DNA of 64,000 nt from Heliocidaris erythrogramma (lineage: Eukaryota > Echinodermata > Echinoidea > Camarodonta > Echinometridae). The notes beneath the pieces are model-generated. The model searched no databases. It was not told the DNA's origin and worked only from the letters and a program-made list of their open reading frames with translations. The first letter of the stretch is position 1; each line of letters starts with the position of its first letter. Made by a program: the position numbers and the translations under genes. The stretch is taken from positions 18,988,994 through 19,052,993 of the forward strand of contig CM046869.1 of assembly GCA_025617745.1 (NCBI GenBank), in the 5' to 3' direction. Positions 35,401 through 47,843 of this stretch are shown here, piece after piece.

Positions 35401-38400
35401 TTTGGAAATATGTTTGCCTTTTTTTTGTCCTTATTTTGTTTATTGATTTCGTTTTCTCGCTCAATTAAATCATTTAATCTCTAACCACTTTAAAATTAAA
35501 TCTAAGCGTCGTATTCTCTTTTTTTGGCACTAGCACACTTTTCTATTTCCCTTCCATTCATTTCTCCAGATTTATTATTAATTTGATTTCTGTTTTTCAT
35601 AGCCGAGCAGGCAAGTTTAATTGTCATAATATATTCAAATAACGTAAACAAATATTGGGCATAGACTTTCAGAATGTAAATCGATGACTTCCCATACAGG
35701 GAAAATTTATCAGTAATTTTCCAAAACAATGAATTGTCGGGCAAAATGCATCCTACAATAATACTACAGGTAACAAATTGTTCATTTAAATGAACGCGTA
35801 CATTTACACACTAATTAACCATGTTATGCCACAAATCAATATAACTGGACTATTTTTAAGAATTAGGTCTGTTTGGATGATTCATACACATTATGAACTG
35901 GGGAAGTAACTTTGAGGTATCACCATTAAGTAACGTTCATCTATTTCATCAGCACATTTAGGAGTGCAATACTGAATCCGCTAGGGTGCATTTAAGATAT
36001 TTTTGCACCCTTATAAGTGTGCTATTATACCTAGCTTGAAACCTTTGAAAATGTATACTGTAAATAGCTAAAGGCTTTGGAGGTTTCAATATTGCACCCA
36101 AACTATACTGCTAATAATTTTGTCTGCATGTTGTACATTGAAGGATTCATGATTTCACCTGCATAATTTATAATTCCATACCATCGTTATTTGCTAAATA
36201 GTTCTCAAAACACTTTTGAATTATGAGCGCTTTAAGTTTTTTTTTTCTAGGTTATATTCGACTGGATTTAAATATGCTTAATATAAGTTTGATTCAAGAA
36301 CAATACTTGATTTATGTCATGTTTATCTTAAAAAACATCCCTCCAGTAATAAGTTTAACTTATCATTTCTGATAATAGCACCAGAAAAGGCAGTGGGTAG
36401 TTTTTTCTTATGATGTAAACACCAAAGACTTCGGCTGTGGAAACTGGAATATTGACACGCTTTGGTATGTGAATGTATATGTTACAGTCTCTATGGAAAA
36501 GATCTGAATACATCAGAATCCCTGTCGCAATTGTATTGCCACCAGATCTGTACTCGTCAAAAGTCCAATGAAAGAAAATATTTGACAAGGAGATGCCCAA
36601 GTAAACCCATCCTTGAATGATTTTTATAAATACCATTGAAACTTTTATCAATATTGCCAACTTCCACTTCATTTTCAAGAACACTCTTCCGAAGTACTTT
36701 GAAGCCTGCCATATTTGAACGGCCCTTATTCAAATACTGCTCGGGACACTTGTGTTGTCTGTATTTCAATACGTAAAAAATGCGGGGATGTCAGCCCCCA
36801 AATTAAGTCTATTCGGGATTATTTATACAGCGGGGTGTCACTAGATATTTGGTTTGTTTTTTGGAGTGGATGTGTGCGCTTCTGTGCAGAATCTTTGCTC
36901 TTTCAGTGTCATCTGATTTCACTCGAAAATGAGCGAGAAATATTGTGAACTGCTACAATGATTACTCTTGTTTTATTTCCGATACCAAAGTGTCAGTATG
37001 CCAAAGATCTCATCAGAATTAAAGCAAGAATGTTGTTAATTTATCAAGAAAAGATAATATTGCACAAACAAACGTTTCCCATGTCTGCGATCTCATTTAC
37101 TTTGCACGCAGTCCAGGATTTATTGACATGTATATTCTTGCATTTCGAGGCTTGGAAATGTAGGCCTATGGCTAAAAGCATAGTTATATCATTATTGTTG
37201 GTTTGTTTTTGCGTCTGCGTGTATTCCAATAGTGAAGACTGAAAGCTGGTGTTTGTTGTATGTTTTCTTTATCGAAGACATTGATGCTTCTCAGATACAG
37301 GACCTCTAACCATACATTTTCGACCCGAGGGGGGGGGGGGCACTCAACTAATATTGCTGTACACACGCGCGATCAAAAAAAAAACTCGTAAAGAGGGTAG
37401 TTTTTGCCGATTACGGCGCGTCACGCGATTGACGCGTTTAGGCCAAAATATCGGGGGGAAATGGTATGTTTGAGTTTGTCATAAGCATTTGGGGTATCTT
37501 TTCCCGAATACTTGTCTGAATTTTGTTCGTTGAGTCTCTTGTTTAGTGGGTAAAATTTCAAGAAAGCACGCGAAAATACTCGAATGGATGAAACGCGTTT
37601 AGGGGGTGTTTGGAAAACCTGTGGTAGCGCGCGTGCGTGTGTGTACAGCAATATCCCCCGGGATTTTCGATAAGCTTCCAAATAAATATCATCAGCTTTC
37701 ACTGATTTTAATTCAACACCCACATTCTGTAAATTGTAATTTCTCTAAGAGACGTTTCAAATACTTAAAAGATGAAAAATTATGAAGATCCCCTGATCAC
37801 GGTAATTTAATTTACTTTACATTACCCCCGCTTTGTTTTGGAATTCCTCTCATATCAATAAACAGTATTTTCAAACAAAACAGCTTCATGTATTTTTTTT
37901 TTGGGGGGGGGGCATACTTGTAAAATATATAGCACCATCGTCTATTTTCTTTTCATCGTGAATCTTGCTATAACTGCACATAGAATTATATTTACGTGAT
38001 CATGCTCATGTAGAAGCACCTACAAGCAGGTATTTGATTGCCTCATTCAGTAATATGGATAAAAACTATTTGCTTTAAACCCAGACAAGGTAAAAGACAG
38101 TCATAAACCTACAATAACCGAAGGTTCATGGCAAAAGCTCTCTTGCTTGTGTGAGAACATGTGTTTTCTTTCAAACGTGGGAGAGAGCTGAGTTAAACCA
38201 TGCACACATTATGTATTCATGTACAGTAGTATCAACAGTATACTAGGTAATAATATTCTAAAGCTCATACAGCTCAGTGAATAATCATTATGGGTACAAT
38301 GACAGCGACAACATTATGGTCCTATTCTTCTCCTAGGAGTTTCCGATCTTTTCAGAATCAACAGTCGTCTATGTAATATTTGATTAGCGATGCTACATTT

Positions 38401-39390
38401 TAAATTCATATCAGGTACTTTTTAACCAACGATGTGCAAAGTTTAAAGCTGAGACTCACAGTACACCCGTTTACTATAAAACACTTGAGCAAGTCCATGT
38501 CATTTGTTTTTGTGTGGGTCATGTACGTTTCAAAACTCCATGAAATACTGAACATTATCAATATCGGAAGCATTATTATTCCTTATGTTTCCTCTGATCC
38601 AAGCTCGAGGTAGGCTATCAAATTGATACAATAATCAGAAATACTAATATCTTAGTCTGTAACGTATATAAGGGACGAAATATCTTTTTCATTTACATCT
38701 TAGCCACACCTTTGTCACAAAATTTAATCTTGATAACAATAAACATTGTTAGAGGCTTGTCGGACATAGCAACATCGTATAGGTGCAAGGTGGCTTCTAG
38801 GCCTATAAGCACAGGGGAGTTTAATAATTCGTCACCCGTGCCGAGTTCTGGGAAGAAACATAGACAAGTAGGTCAAACCAGTTGGTAATGTCTTCTTTAA
38901 AGTTAGGAAAGAGAATCTCAATTTCCACAAAGAAACTACATAAGGGACATTACTGCATGATAATTATGTACTAAAAAATGGCTTGTTTCTAATTTTACAA
39001 GCTTGACAAGTACACATTAACCTGTCGGCCTACTCAGCCGTATACATTGTATATTGTGAAAATAATAATTTTGCATGCATTCACATTCACCTAGTACATA
39101 CGGTTTGCTTATTGACCGATTGAATTTGGGGCATGCTGGGTACCACAATATTCAATACTCTAGACAGAGGACGAATTTGTGGAAATTGAAATACTGAATT
39201 TCAAATTGTTTTGGTAACATTTTGATCATAAACTATTCTGGAACTACCTACAACTTATCAGATACAGTCATGTACCCATTTACGACTCCCCTCCTTTTGT
39301 GTAAGTAGTACTTTATGAGTTTCGTTATTTAATTTATCGATGACATACGTTTATCATGTTTATATTCACGTCAAAATGCACTTCAAGGGG
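32500..39390. other. Long non-coding stretch without a gene
   Basis: About 6.9 kb of AT-rich sequence with C/G homopolymers (near 33790, 34285, 37330, 37905). The ORFs are short, lack compositional support and match no family I know. Probably intron of the giant gene if its first exon is at 40 kb, otherwise intergenic. Confidence 0.5.
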
Positions 39391-39399
39391 TATATCCTT

Positions 39400-39600
39400 G
39401 CCTCACCCTCTTTCTCTCCCTCCATTCGTATCTTTATCCATTCCTCTCCTTGCTCCATCCCAGTATTTCATCTTATACTTCTATTTCATTCTATACATCT
39501 CTATTACCCCTCCCCCTCTCTCTCTCCCTCTCTCTTTCCCTCTCTCTCCCCATCTCTCTCTCTCTCTCTCTCTCTCTTATTCTCTCATTGTCTGCATATA
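39400..39600. repeat. CT-rich simple sequence
   Basis: A CTCTCTC-rich low-complexity tract; the overlapping Ser/Leu/Pro-rich ORFs are artefacts. Confidence 0.85.
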
Positions 39601-39990
39601 TCTTTATTACATTTCTATTAATCTTTGATTCACTTTGATACAAGCAAAGTTATATTCCCTTCTCTGTCAAGAAGTCAAGATAAAGCTTCAGATACGTACA
39701 GGGGAGAGCACACTGAATGACGGGTGCGGTTATATGGAAATACTATGACTGTTAAATGCATGTTTCATGCAGTCTGATATCTTATAACAGTTTGCAAGAA
39801 CACACAATCGATACATAAAGAAAATGGAGGTCGTATGGGCTTCTACGTCAAGTTATACGTTTACAGAGTACTGAAACATTATAATCGTATCTTCAAAATG
39901 TATGTATAACTCATCATACGTAAGCTCTCTTTCCTTTTCTGACACTACCACCCACTAAGTTTCACAGGAAAGCGAATTTCAAGTATTTAC

Positions 39991-40480
39991 CTTTTGTTAA
40001 AGCAAGGAACAGCGATCCGAAGGTCTGATATAAAGCTCAATCTCTGTTATAGACGCTTGTTGTACACCTGACCAAACATACTCCTTCGATCCCAGTGCAC
40101 TGTCACGATCTCCACCAGAAAAACAGTCAAGATAAAACAATATTCCCGACTTCGTCTATGAATCTCGACTCTCACAAACGCTAAACGATGTCCGTGAGAT
40201 TACGACATTACTCCTTACGAGGTATCCATGATTTGTGATATCAAAATCAATTTCAGATTTGTGTAATCAGAAATGGTAAAGTGCCTATCGATTTGTACAC
40301 GTCTGCAGCATACGTCTACACGACACTTTCTGAAAACGGCGAACGCTCCGAGGAATTGTTACGAACTTCCATGACTAGTTTAGCGTGACGTTCCGCTTTT
40401 CATACAATTGACCAATCAGCGAGCGAGTTGGTTTGCATAGGCGGACAGGGTAGGGCTGGTACGTTCAACGCTCTGGCGCG
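39991..40480 (-). promoter_or_regulatory. Candidate promoter and non-coding first exon of the giant gene
   Basis: The interval of about 40290-40480 has a dense cluster of CpGs, unlike the AT-rich sequence around it. Read on the minus strand it contains a CCAAT-type box (ATTGG, 40412-40416) and an octamer-like ATGCAAAC (40431-40438). Downstream on the same strand lies a good donor, CAAAAG|GTAAATAC, with the exon ending at 39991. The giant gene's ATG exon begins with an acceptor, so it needs an upstream exon on this strand. Linking the two implies an intron of about 24 kb. It is inference, not proof. Confidence 0.35.
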
Positions 40481-41082
40481 GTGATAATGCGAAAGAAAAA
40501 AAATGAAGGAAAAAAAGTTTGATATCTATTGAGTGTTGCGAATTCGTTGCGTTGCAAATAAGTTTTTTTTTTCTTAAAAAGGGGGACATGCTTGGGTGGA
40601 AATAAGGCTTCTCTATTCATTTTCGTGATAGTGTGTTGTGAAAAGAAAATCCCTCTGGCTAAAAGTCAAATTTATGGGTCAACTGTATATTATTGCTGGA
40701 AAAAAGTGCAAAATTAAAAACGGATCAGAGTTCAGAATTTTGTAATTCGTTTTAGATTGATGGATGCATAGATCATAGGCCTGAGTTTTGCTCTTGTCAA
40801 ATTATTCAATGGAACAGATATAATTATTTTTCTGATAAAAGGTCAGATAATAAACTGGTCCCTGTCACGGTCTCTGACAACGTTTTATTCATCTTGTAAA
40901 CCTAAATAGAGAAATCTTGACTTCATTGCCGTGCGCTGATTTGATACGGTGATTGGTTGTTGTTTTAGTTTTTATTCAGTTATCAATATTCTTAATTAGT
41001 TCTATATCAACTCTCTCTAGTAATTACTACTCCTTTTGTGCTATGCATCTATTTTCTTCTTTCTTTCCATTTACCATATATC

Positions 41083-41250
41083 TCTCTCTCTCTCTCTCTA
41101 TCTATCTATCCCCCCCCCCCCCCCCTCTCTCTCTTTCTGGTTTGGTCATATTTTTCACTCTCTTGCATAATTATATATTTATCTTTGTCACAGCTACTTT
41201 TATTTATTTTTGCTTTATATAATCTCTCTCTCTCTCTCTCTCTCTCCAAC
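41083..41250. repeat. CT microsatellites with C-run
   Basis: CT runs at about 41083-41100 and 41224-41246, with a C homopolymer between them. Confidence 0.9.
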
Positions 41251-42194
41251 TCTGTCAATCTGTAGAGATTTTCTTCCATTTTTTTTTCATTCATGAAGTA
41301 TATACACCTTCAAAAATATATATGCATGGGTTAATCCAAGGTGTTTGGTAATTTGGTGTCCCATATACGTTACTACAGTGCGTCCCAGCAAAAAAGTTAG
41401 CAGTTGGAAAAAGTCTCCCCAAATAAATGTTTCAAATTATGTTTAGGAAATGTTCATACCTGTGGATAGCTTAGGGTCTCTTCTATCAAATGACACAAAA
41501 ATATCTTACAATATTTAACGCTTGAGTGAGCAAAATCCAATTTTGTGAAAGGGTGCAAAATCCAGTCTTGACAAGAATTGATATTGGCTCTGGCTGGTAT
41601 CAGTCGAGCTGAGAGTCATGTAAAGGCTTAGAAATTTCCATATTCTGATCAATAAAGGACAATTTATGAAATAACTGGCTATATGTTCTCTGTATATCCT
41701 TACACATCCCATCAACATTTTATGCTTGAGTAAGCAATAAATTGAACAAAGTCTGTTCTTTCATAAATAGTCTTTCAATGACCAGAATATAAAATTTCGA
41801 AGTCTTTTCATGACTCTCAACTTGGCTCATACCAGCCAGAAAATAACAAACATTTGTCAAGAATGGATGTTGCACCATTTCACAAAAGTGGCTTTTGCTC
41901 ACTCAAGCGTAAAATATTGTGAGACATTTTAGTGTCATTTGGTAGAAGCGATCCTAAACTAACCACAGGTATGAAACTTTCCTGAAAATGTTTTGAATAT
42001 TTAATTGGGGAGACTTTTCCCAACTGTCAATTTTAAACCTGTCTCAATTTTGTTGATACCAGTCAGAACAAATACCAATTCTTAATTGTCAAGTCTGAAT
42101 TTTGCACTCTTTCACAAAAGTGATTTTAGATTACTCAAGCATAATAACTGTCAGATTTTGTGATGTTGTTGTATAGGAGGGACCCCTAAACTAT

Positions 42195-42890
42195 TGTAGC
42201 GGTTGGTCGCTACTTATAAGGCGAGATGGGAATAAGAAGCAATCACCACTTACCGACTTTATGCGTGCAGGGGTTAACCGGACATGGATCCTCCAAAATG
42301 CCAAAAGTTTCCAAATATTGCACAATCCGATTCCAATATATATTTACACAGGTATCACCACAGAAATGATCACAAAACTACTTGGCTAGCACAAGCGAGA
42401 TTTGGACTGTTCTCTGAGTGAATTGCAGAGAATAGGCTAATATGATGACATAGAAATTTCTCCAGGTGAGATGATGGAGTATAGAATGTAAAGTAGAGAA
42501 TTGTAGAAATTGCTCCAATTGAAGTGCAGGAAACAAATTCAGAAGTGAAGAGATGACATCCTCAAATTATCGTGTTAACTCGATGAGAAAACTTTGAGAA
42601 GTGTGTCAAGCAAAGATGGAGATGAAAAGTTGTTTTTCTTATCCCTTGCTAGTGTAGCAGGATGAAGAAGAAAGGGAGTATTGTTGAAAGTCCTTGAATT
42701 GAGGGTGAGTCATTAATGTGGGGATGGGCATGGCCATGCAGCTGACCACTTGTTGATAGATAAATGTGATAACATAGGGGTGGTTGTGACTGCTGGTATA
42801 AAGGGCAATGTCCTCTCAAAATGACTTTGTAAAATAAGTGAAAGTGAGAAATTAAAGAAAAGATGAAGTGAGGATGAGGAAAATACTACA
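42195..42890 (-). repeat. 3' LTR of the Ty3-type element
   Basis: 696 bp. In element orientation it starts TGTAGT and ends GCTACA. Nearly identical to the other LTR, differing for example near 42325, 42439 and 42868. Followed outside by the CTAT duplication. Confidence 0.95.
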
Positions 42891-42903
42891 TCAGCCCCCT
42901 CCT
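42891..42903 (-). other. Polypurine tract
   Basis: AGGAGGGGGCTGA on the minus strand directly abuts the 3' LTR, the expected plus-strand primer site. Confidence 0.85.
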
Positions 42904-42969
42904 AGAACGTTGAATAAAATGAAACGGTCGATAATTGAGAAAATAGTCCGAATGAAATGAAATAATATC

Positions 42970-45900
42970 TCATTTGAAATTCCAAACTTGAACAAAACGT
43001 TTGGGAAAGTGTACTCTTCTGCCGGAACGAGTTTGTCTGACTTCGGGCTTGGCAGGAGGAGTGATAGAGGGAGGTTGAGGCTGAGAGGTTGGTGTAGTAG
43101 GCGCTTGTGAAGGTTTAGGGTCCTGTGAGAGTGCTGGGCCAGGGTTGGTAGTAGATTTGACGGGCGAGTCCAAGTAAGCAGGTTTCAAACGGTCGAGACT
43201 GACGCTGTCTTGTTTTCCTTTGAGTTGGATGATGAAAAACTTGTCAGTTCGTCTGATGACTTCGAATGGGCCGTCGTATGGTGGTTGGAGAGGTTTCTTG
43301 ACTGCATCATGTCGCACAAATACATGGGTGCATGTTGTGAGATCAGGATGGACCTGTGGTTTGCGTTGTTGAGCACGGGTGGGTTGAGGTCTGAGGTTCT
43401 GCATTTGTCTCCGTAGTCGGTGGATGTAGTTGCTAGGGTCCAAATCACAATCATTCTGACTAGGCGCTACAAACTGACCTGGCAATCTTATTGTTGTTCC
43501 ATATACCAGTTCAGCTGCGCAACAACCTAAATCAGATTTGACTGCAGTTCGGATTCCAAGCATGACGAGAGGGAGAGTTTCAGTCCATCTCGCACTAGTG
43601 GTAGCTTTGAGAGATGCTTTGAGTTGTCGATGAAAACGCTCTACAAGTCCATTTGATGCTGGGTGGTAAGATGTAGTTCGAATCCGAGAGCTGCCAAGAA
43701 GATGAGTTAGGGCTTGAAAGAGAGAAGATTCAAATTGTCGTCCTCTGTCGGTTGTGATGGTTGAGGGAGCTCCGAAGCGAGATACCCATTGTGAAATGAA
43801 AGCTTGGGCAACAGTCTCGGCTGATATGTCGGGGATTGGTATTGCCTCAGGCCATCGAGTGAAACGGTCAACACAAGTGAGGAGATATGCATTGCCATTT
43901 GAAGGAGGGAGGGGTCCCACGAGATCGATGTGGATGTGGTTGAATCTAGCGTCTGGTGTTGCAAAAGTACCTATCGGTGCCTTGGTATGACGATGTACTT
44001 TGCAACGTTGACAATGTATGCAAGTTTTAGTCCAACTTCTGACATCTTTGTTGATTCCAGGCCATACAAATCGCTCAGTGATGAGTGTTTGAGTAGCATT
44101 GATGCCGGGGTGAGATAGGTTGTGAAGAGCATCAAACACAACTCGCCGAAATTTGGCTGGGATGTAAGGGCGAGGATTTGTAGTTGAAGTGTCACATAGA
44201 ATGGTAGAGTCAGAAGTAGGGAGTGGTAGAGGTTGGAGTTTGAGCGAGGTTGCAGTGAGTTGCTTGAGTTCCTCGTCATCCTCCTGAGCAGTGGCGATGG
44301 CATTGAAATCAATGGTGGAAGATGTTTTGAGCGAGTTGATTTCCATGCGGGAAAGTGTGTCTGCCACTACATTGTGTTTGCCACTAACATGCCTAATATC
44401 AGTCGTGAATTGCGATATGTAGTCTAGATGCCGGACTTCTCGTGGTGAATACCTGTCGGGTCTAGAGTTGTAGGCATGGATTAATGGTTTGTGATCTGTG
44501 TAGACACAGAATTGCCGTCCTTCTAGTGCATGCTTGAAGTGACGAATGGTGAGGTAGATAGCGAGAAGTTCACGTCCGAAAGTGCTATACCTGGTCTCTG
44601 CTGGCTGCAGGCGTTTGGAGAAGAAGGCGATGGGTTGCCAGTCATCGTCAACTAGTTGCTGCAACACCCCTCCGACAGCAACATCTGATGCATCAACCAT
44701 AATGCAGAGTGGGGCATTAGGCTTAGGGTGTGACAGAAGTGTAGCGTTAGCTAATGCTGTCTTGACCGAGTTGAATGCATGGAGGGCCGTTTCGTCGAGA
44801 TGAATTGCCTTGTTTTTCTGCTTGCATGCCAGGAGATCAGTGAGTGGTTGTGTGGTAGCTGCACAATCGGGAATGAAGCGTCGATAGAAGTTGATGAGTC
44901 CGAGAAACTCGCGAAGTTTGCGTAGAGAATCAGGGACAGGGAAATCGTTGATGACTTTGACTTTCTCGGGAAGAGGGCGGATGCCGTTCTCATCAACGAT
45001 ATGGCCGAGAAAGGTGAGGGAGGATGCGCCAAATTCACATTTGGCTGGGTTGATGACAACTCCATATTTCGCAAGTCTAGTGAAGAGAAGTTGCAGGTGT
45101 TGTACATGCTGCTCTGGTGTCTCACTTGCGATGAGGAGGTCGTCGATGTAGGCGTACACAAAGGGAAGACCACGGGTTACCTCATCAATGAATCGTTGAA
45201 AAGTTTGTGCGGCATTGCGTAGCCCAAAAGGCATGCGCACAAACTCAAATAACCCAAAGGGTGTGGTGATGGCTGTTTTGTGTACATCTGAGGGATCGAC
45301 TGGTATCTGATGGTAAGCTCGAATGAGATCGAGTTTTGTGAAAACTCGTTTGCCTGCTAGGGCAGAGGTGAAATCTTGAAGATGGGGGATTGGATATTTA
45401 TCGGGAACTGTATTCCTGTTTAGTGCCCGATAGTCTCCGCACGGTCTCCAGTCTCCAGGGGTTTTCTTGGGCACCATATGAAGTGGGGATGCCCAGTTGC
45501 TGCTGGATGGTCGGATGATACCCAGTTCCAGCATGTGGTCAAATTCAGCTTTTGCAATGGTATACCTGTCGGTTGCTAGGCGACGAGGACGGGCTGAAAC
45601 AGGAGGGCCTTTCGTCTCAATGTGATGGGTGACGGAATGTTTGATTGTTGCCTCCTTGTACACAGGGCGTGTGATGTCAGGAAATTGATTGAGAAGAGAT
45701 TTGTAAGCAGCTTGACTGTCTGGCTTTACAAACATAGGACTGATAGAAGGAGAAGAAGAAAGGATGCCTTTTACTGATAGATTAGTAGTAGAATCGATGA
45801 GTCGAAGATTGCGAACATCAACCAGCAAACCAAAGTGGTGTAGGAAGTCTGCCCCTAGGATAGGCGTGGAAATATCAGCAATGATGAAAATCCATCTGCA

Positions 45901-46200
45901 AGCTCGACGTAAGCCGACGTCGAGAGTCAGGCTTCGCTCTCCATAAGTAGTAATACTTGAGCGATTTACTGCTTGTAGATGAAATTTCGAAGAAGGGTGA
46001 TGTTTCTCCGATTTTGAAGGAGGAAGAACGCTTACTTCAGCTCCAGTGTCTACGAGAAATCGAATTCCAGTTTTCCTATCGGTAACGTAGAAGAGGCGAC
46101 TATTTTGTGTCGTGCCAGTAGGACTTGTCGCTGCTAGTCGCTGGCTTGGTCGTTTCCCTGGTTGGTAGAAGCAGGTTTGAAGGAGCAGGGAGGAGAGCAT
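42970..46200 (-). CDS. pol: Pol polyprotein of the Ty3-type element
   Basis: The ORF is 1,076 codons from its first ATG, though translation more likely enters by -1 frameshifting from gag at 46152-46158. Counting from that ATG: protease DTGAE at 51-55; reverse transcriptase with LDLIRAYHQ (catalytic Asp 291) and YIDD (351-354); RNase H with Asp503, Glu544, Asp569 and Asp614; integrase zinc finger His693, His697, Cys727, Cys730; DDE triad Asp759, Asp818, Glu854, with the classical 35-residue gap between the last two; and a GPY/F-like stretch with PYDGPF near 974-979. All key residues are present and there is no internal stop. The C-terminal 60 residues are Pro/Ser/Thr-rich. Products act in the cytoplasmic particle and then the nucleus. 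Confidence 0.95.
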   Translation of the reverse strand: MLSSLLLQTCFYQPGKRPSQRLAATSPTGTTQNSRLFYVTDRKTGIRFLVDTGAEVSVLPPSKSEKHHPSSKFHLQAVNRSSITTYGERSLTLDVGLRRACRWIFIIADISTPILGADFLHHFGLLVDVRNLRLIDSTTNLSVKGILSSSPSISPMFVKPDSQAAYKSLLNQFPDITRPVYKEATIKHSVTHHIETKGPPVSARPRRLATDRYTIAKAEFDHMLELGIIRPSSSNWASPLHMVPKKTPGDWRPCGDYRALNRNTVPDKYPIPHLQDFTSALAGKRVFTKLDLIRAYHQIPVDPSDVHKTAITTPFGLFEFVRMPFGLRNAAQTFQRFIDEVTRGLPFVYAYIDDLLIASETPEQHVQHLQLLFTRLAKYGVVINPAKCEFGASSLTFLGHIVDENGIRPLPEKVKVINDFPVPDSLRKLREFLGLINFYRRFIPDCAATTQPLTDLLACKQKNKAIHLDETALHAFNSVKTALANATLLSHPKPNAPLCIMVDASDVAVGGVLQQLVDDDWQPIAFFSKRLQPAETRYSTFGRELLAIYLTIRHFKHALEGRQFCVYTDHKPLIHAYNSRPDRYSPREVRHLDYISQFTTDIRHVSGKHNVVADTLSRMEINSLKTSSTIDFNAIATAQEDDEELKQLTATSLKLQPLPLPTSDSTILCDTSTTNPRPYIPAKFRRVVFDALHNLSHPGINATQTLITERFVWPGINKDVRSWTKTCIHCQRCKVHRHTKAPIGTFATPDARFNHIHIDLVGPLPPSNGNAYLLTCVDRFTRWPEAIPIPDISAETVAQAFISQWVSRFGAPSTITTDRGRQFESSLFQALTHLLGSSRIRTTSYHPASNGLVERFHRQLKASLKATTSARWTETLPLVMLGIRTAVKSDLGCCAAELVYGTTIRLPGQFVAPSQNDCDLDPSNYIHRLRRQMQNLRPQPTRAQQRKPQVHPDLTTCTHVFVRHDAVKKPLQPPYDGPFEVIRRTDKFFIIQLKGKQDSVSLDRLKPAYLDSPVKSTTNPGPALSQDPKPSQAPTTPTSQPQPPSITPPAKPEVRQTRSGRRVHFPKRFVQVWNFK
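46097..46158 (-). promoter_or_regulatory. Probable -1 ribosomal frameshift signal at the gag/pol overlap
   Basis: The heptamer GGGAAAC (46152-46158) is placed as G-GGA-AAC in the gag frame, the canonical slippery form; slipping back one base enters the pol frame. Six bases further on GCCAG (46141-46145) can pair with CTGGC (46114-46118), and the enclosed CGACTA (46135-46140) with TAGTCG (46097-46102), an H-type pseudoknot topology. One loop is long and another almost zero, so the fold needs testing. Confidence 0.7.
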
Positions 46201-47024
46201 TTCTTGGCCTCAATACCGAACCTCCAGTGATAATAGCAGTCCCCTCCAGCATGGCGTTGTGAGCTGGGGCTTCTTGCTTTTCGGTCTTGTTTTTGACGAG
46301 AACCTCGATCACGGCTACGACTTCGGCCTCGATCAGGCTGAGAAGACAGGGCTTGAACTTGCAATGTAAGCTGTGAAATTTGAGCCTTGAGTTCTTGCAT
46401 CTCAGCAGAAGAAGTAGAAGAAGGAGTAGGTTGGGAGGAAGAAGACAGGTTCGAGATAGCGTGATAGTTTGATGGAGTAGTAGTCTCAATAATTTTATCC
46501 GCCAAATCCGCGAGCTTTTCTATCTCCATAGAGTCCCTACTTGAAGCTAATACAAGTTGCACATTTGTTGGGAGCCTCTGTAGAAAAAATTGCTTCAGAA
46601 TGTTCTCCTCTAGCTTGCTGGTTCCTAAAAGTTGCTTCATTTTTCGGAGTAACTGAGAGGGTTTGCGATCTCCCAGTTCCTCTGAAATGAGTAACTGATG
46701 TAGGCGTTTTTGCTCGGATGCCGAAGTCCTCTGGATAAGCTCAGCCCTTAGTTTGTCGTATGGCTTTTCCTTCGGGGGTGAGATGAGAATATCACGAATT
46801 TCTTGAGCATATTCAGGCTGAAGGGATGCGACAACGTAAGCGAATTTCGTTGCCTGAGCAGTGACGCCTCGGGTTGTGAACTGCGCCTCTACCTGGGCGA
46901 ACCAAATGGTAGGATCATTTGGCCAGAAGGGAGGAAGTTTGAGTTGAACATTTGAGACACATGGAGAGCTAGAAGTTTCAGAAGACGGAGAAGTTGAAGA
47001 ATCAGTCATATTGTCAGTAGGCAT
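46134..47024 (-). CDS. gag: Gag protein of the Ty3-type element
   Basis: The protein is 296 residues from ATG 47022-47024; a longer reading beginning at TTG 47084 is not needed. The N-terminal region contains [20 protein letters not shown], the characteristic start of the capsid-like domain in this group of Ty3 elements. A basic Arg/Ser/Lys tract follows, then C-YY-H-(9)-C-SPP-C, a CX2HX9CX3C nucleic-acid-binding finger rather than the usual CCHC knuckle. The stop TAG at 46134-46136 overlaps the pol frame. Gag forms the particle and packages the RNA. Confidence 0.9.
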   Translation of the reverse strand: MPTDNMTDSSTSPSSETSSSPCVSNVQLKLPPFWPNDPTIWFAQVEAQFTTRGVTAQATKFAYVVASLQPEYAQEIRDILISPPKEKPYDKLRAELIQRTSASEQKRLHQLLISEELGDRKPSQLLRKMKQLLGTSKLEENILKQFFLQRLPTNVQLVLASSRDSMEIEKLADLADKIIETTTPSNYHAISNLSSSSQPTPSSTSSAEMQELKAQISQLTLQVQALSSQPDRGRSRSRDRGSRQKQDRKARSPSSQRHAGGDCYYHWRFGIEAKKCSPPCSFKPASTNQGNDQASD

Positions 47025-47128
47025 TGTGACAGTTGAAATGGCAAGTAGATATATGAAGTAAAGGGTGACAATAAATGAAAACAATTTGACGAAGGATGAA
47101 TGCTACTCAGCACGTTGGTCGGGTTTAG

Positions 47129-47146
47129 ATCACGTCGGGGTCACCA
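47129..47146 (-). other. Primer binding site for tRNA-Trp
   Basis: The plus strand reads ATCACGTCGGGGTCACCA, identical to the 3' end of eukaryotic tRNA-Trp including CCA, one base inside the 5' LTR. It primes minus-strand DNA synthesis. Confidence 0.9.
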
Positions 47147-47147
47147 G

Positions 47148-47843
47148 TGTAGCGGTTGGTCGCTACTTATAAGGCGAGATGGGAATAAGAAGCAATCACC
47201 ACTTACCGACTTTATGCGTGCAGGGGTTAACCGGACATGGATCCTCCAAAATGCCAAAAGTTTCCAAATATTGCACAATCCGATTCAAATATATATTTAC
47301 ACAGGTATCACCACAGAAATGATCACAAAACTACTTGGCTAGCACAAGCGAGATTTGGACTGTTCTCTGAGTGAATTGCAGAGAATAGGCTAATATGATG
47401 AAATAGAAATTTCTCCAGGTGAGATGATGGAGTATAGAATGTAAAGTAGAGAATTATAGAAATTGCTCCAATTGAAGTCCAGGAAACAAATTCAGAAGTG
47501 AAGAGATGACATCCTCAAATTATCGTGTTAACTCGATGAGAAAACTTTGAGAAGTGTGTCAAGCAAAGATTGAGATGAAAAGTTGTTTTTCTTATCCCTT
47601 GCTAGTGTAGCAGGATGAAGAAGAAAGGGAGTATTGTTGAAAGTCCTTGAATTGAGGGTGAGTCATTAATGTGGGGATGGGCATGGCCATGCAGCTGACC
47701 ACTTGTTGATAGATAAATGTGATAACATAGGGGTGGTTGTGACTGCTGGTATAAAGGGCAATGTCCTCTCAAAATGACTTTGTAAAATAAGTGAAAGTGA
47801 GAAATTAAAGAAAAGATGAAGTGAGGATCAGGAAAATACTACA
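47148..47843 (-). repeat. 5' LTR of the Ty3-type element
   Basis: 696 bp, TGTAGT to GCTACA in element orientation, followed by one base and the primer site. It would carry the element's promoter. A TTTATACC TATA-like stretch is present but not assigned further. Confidence 0.95.

Larger units (their letters stand above)
42195..47843 (-). mobile_element. Complete Ty3/gypsy-type LTR retrotransposon (CsRn1-like)
   Basis: The element has two 696-bp LTRs, a tRNA-Trp primer binding site, gag and pol ORFs in different frames, a polypurine tract and a 4-bp target duplication CTAT (42191-42194 and 47844-47847). Pol order is protease, reverse transcriptase, RNase H, integrase, which defines Ty3/gypsy. 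The Gag CX2HX9CX3C finger and the tRNA-Trp primer are both known traits of the CsRn1 group. No env ORF lies between pol and the polypurine tract. I count about six differences between the LTRs (under 1%), so the insertion is young and may be competent. Confidence 0.95.

Noticed and set aside
42891-42969. Possible env gene after pol
   Set aside because: Only 79 bases separate the pol stop from the 3' LTR.
43185-46489. Small ORFs in other frames across the retrotransposon
   Set aside because: Shadows of gag and pol.
47025-47084. Longer gag beginning MFSFIV at 47084
   Set aside because: That codon is TTG; the ATG at 47022-47024 fits the family's Gag start.
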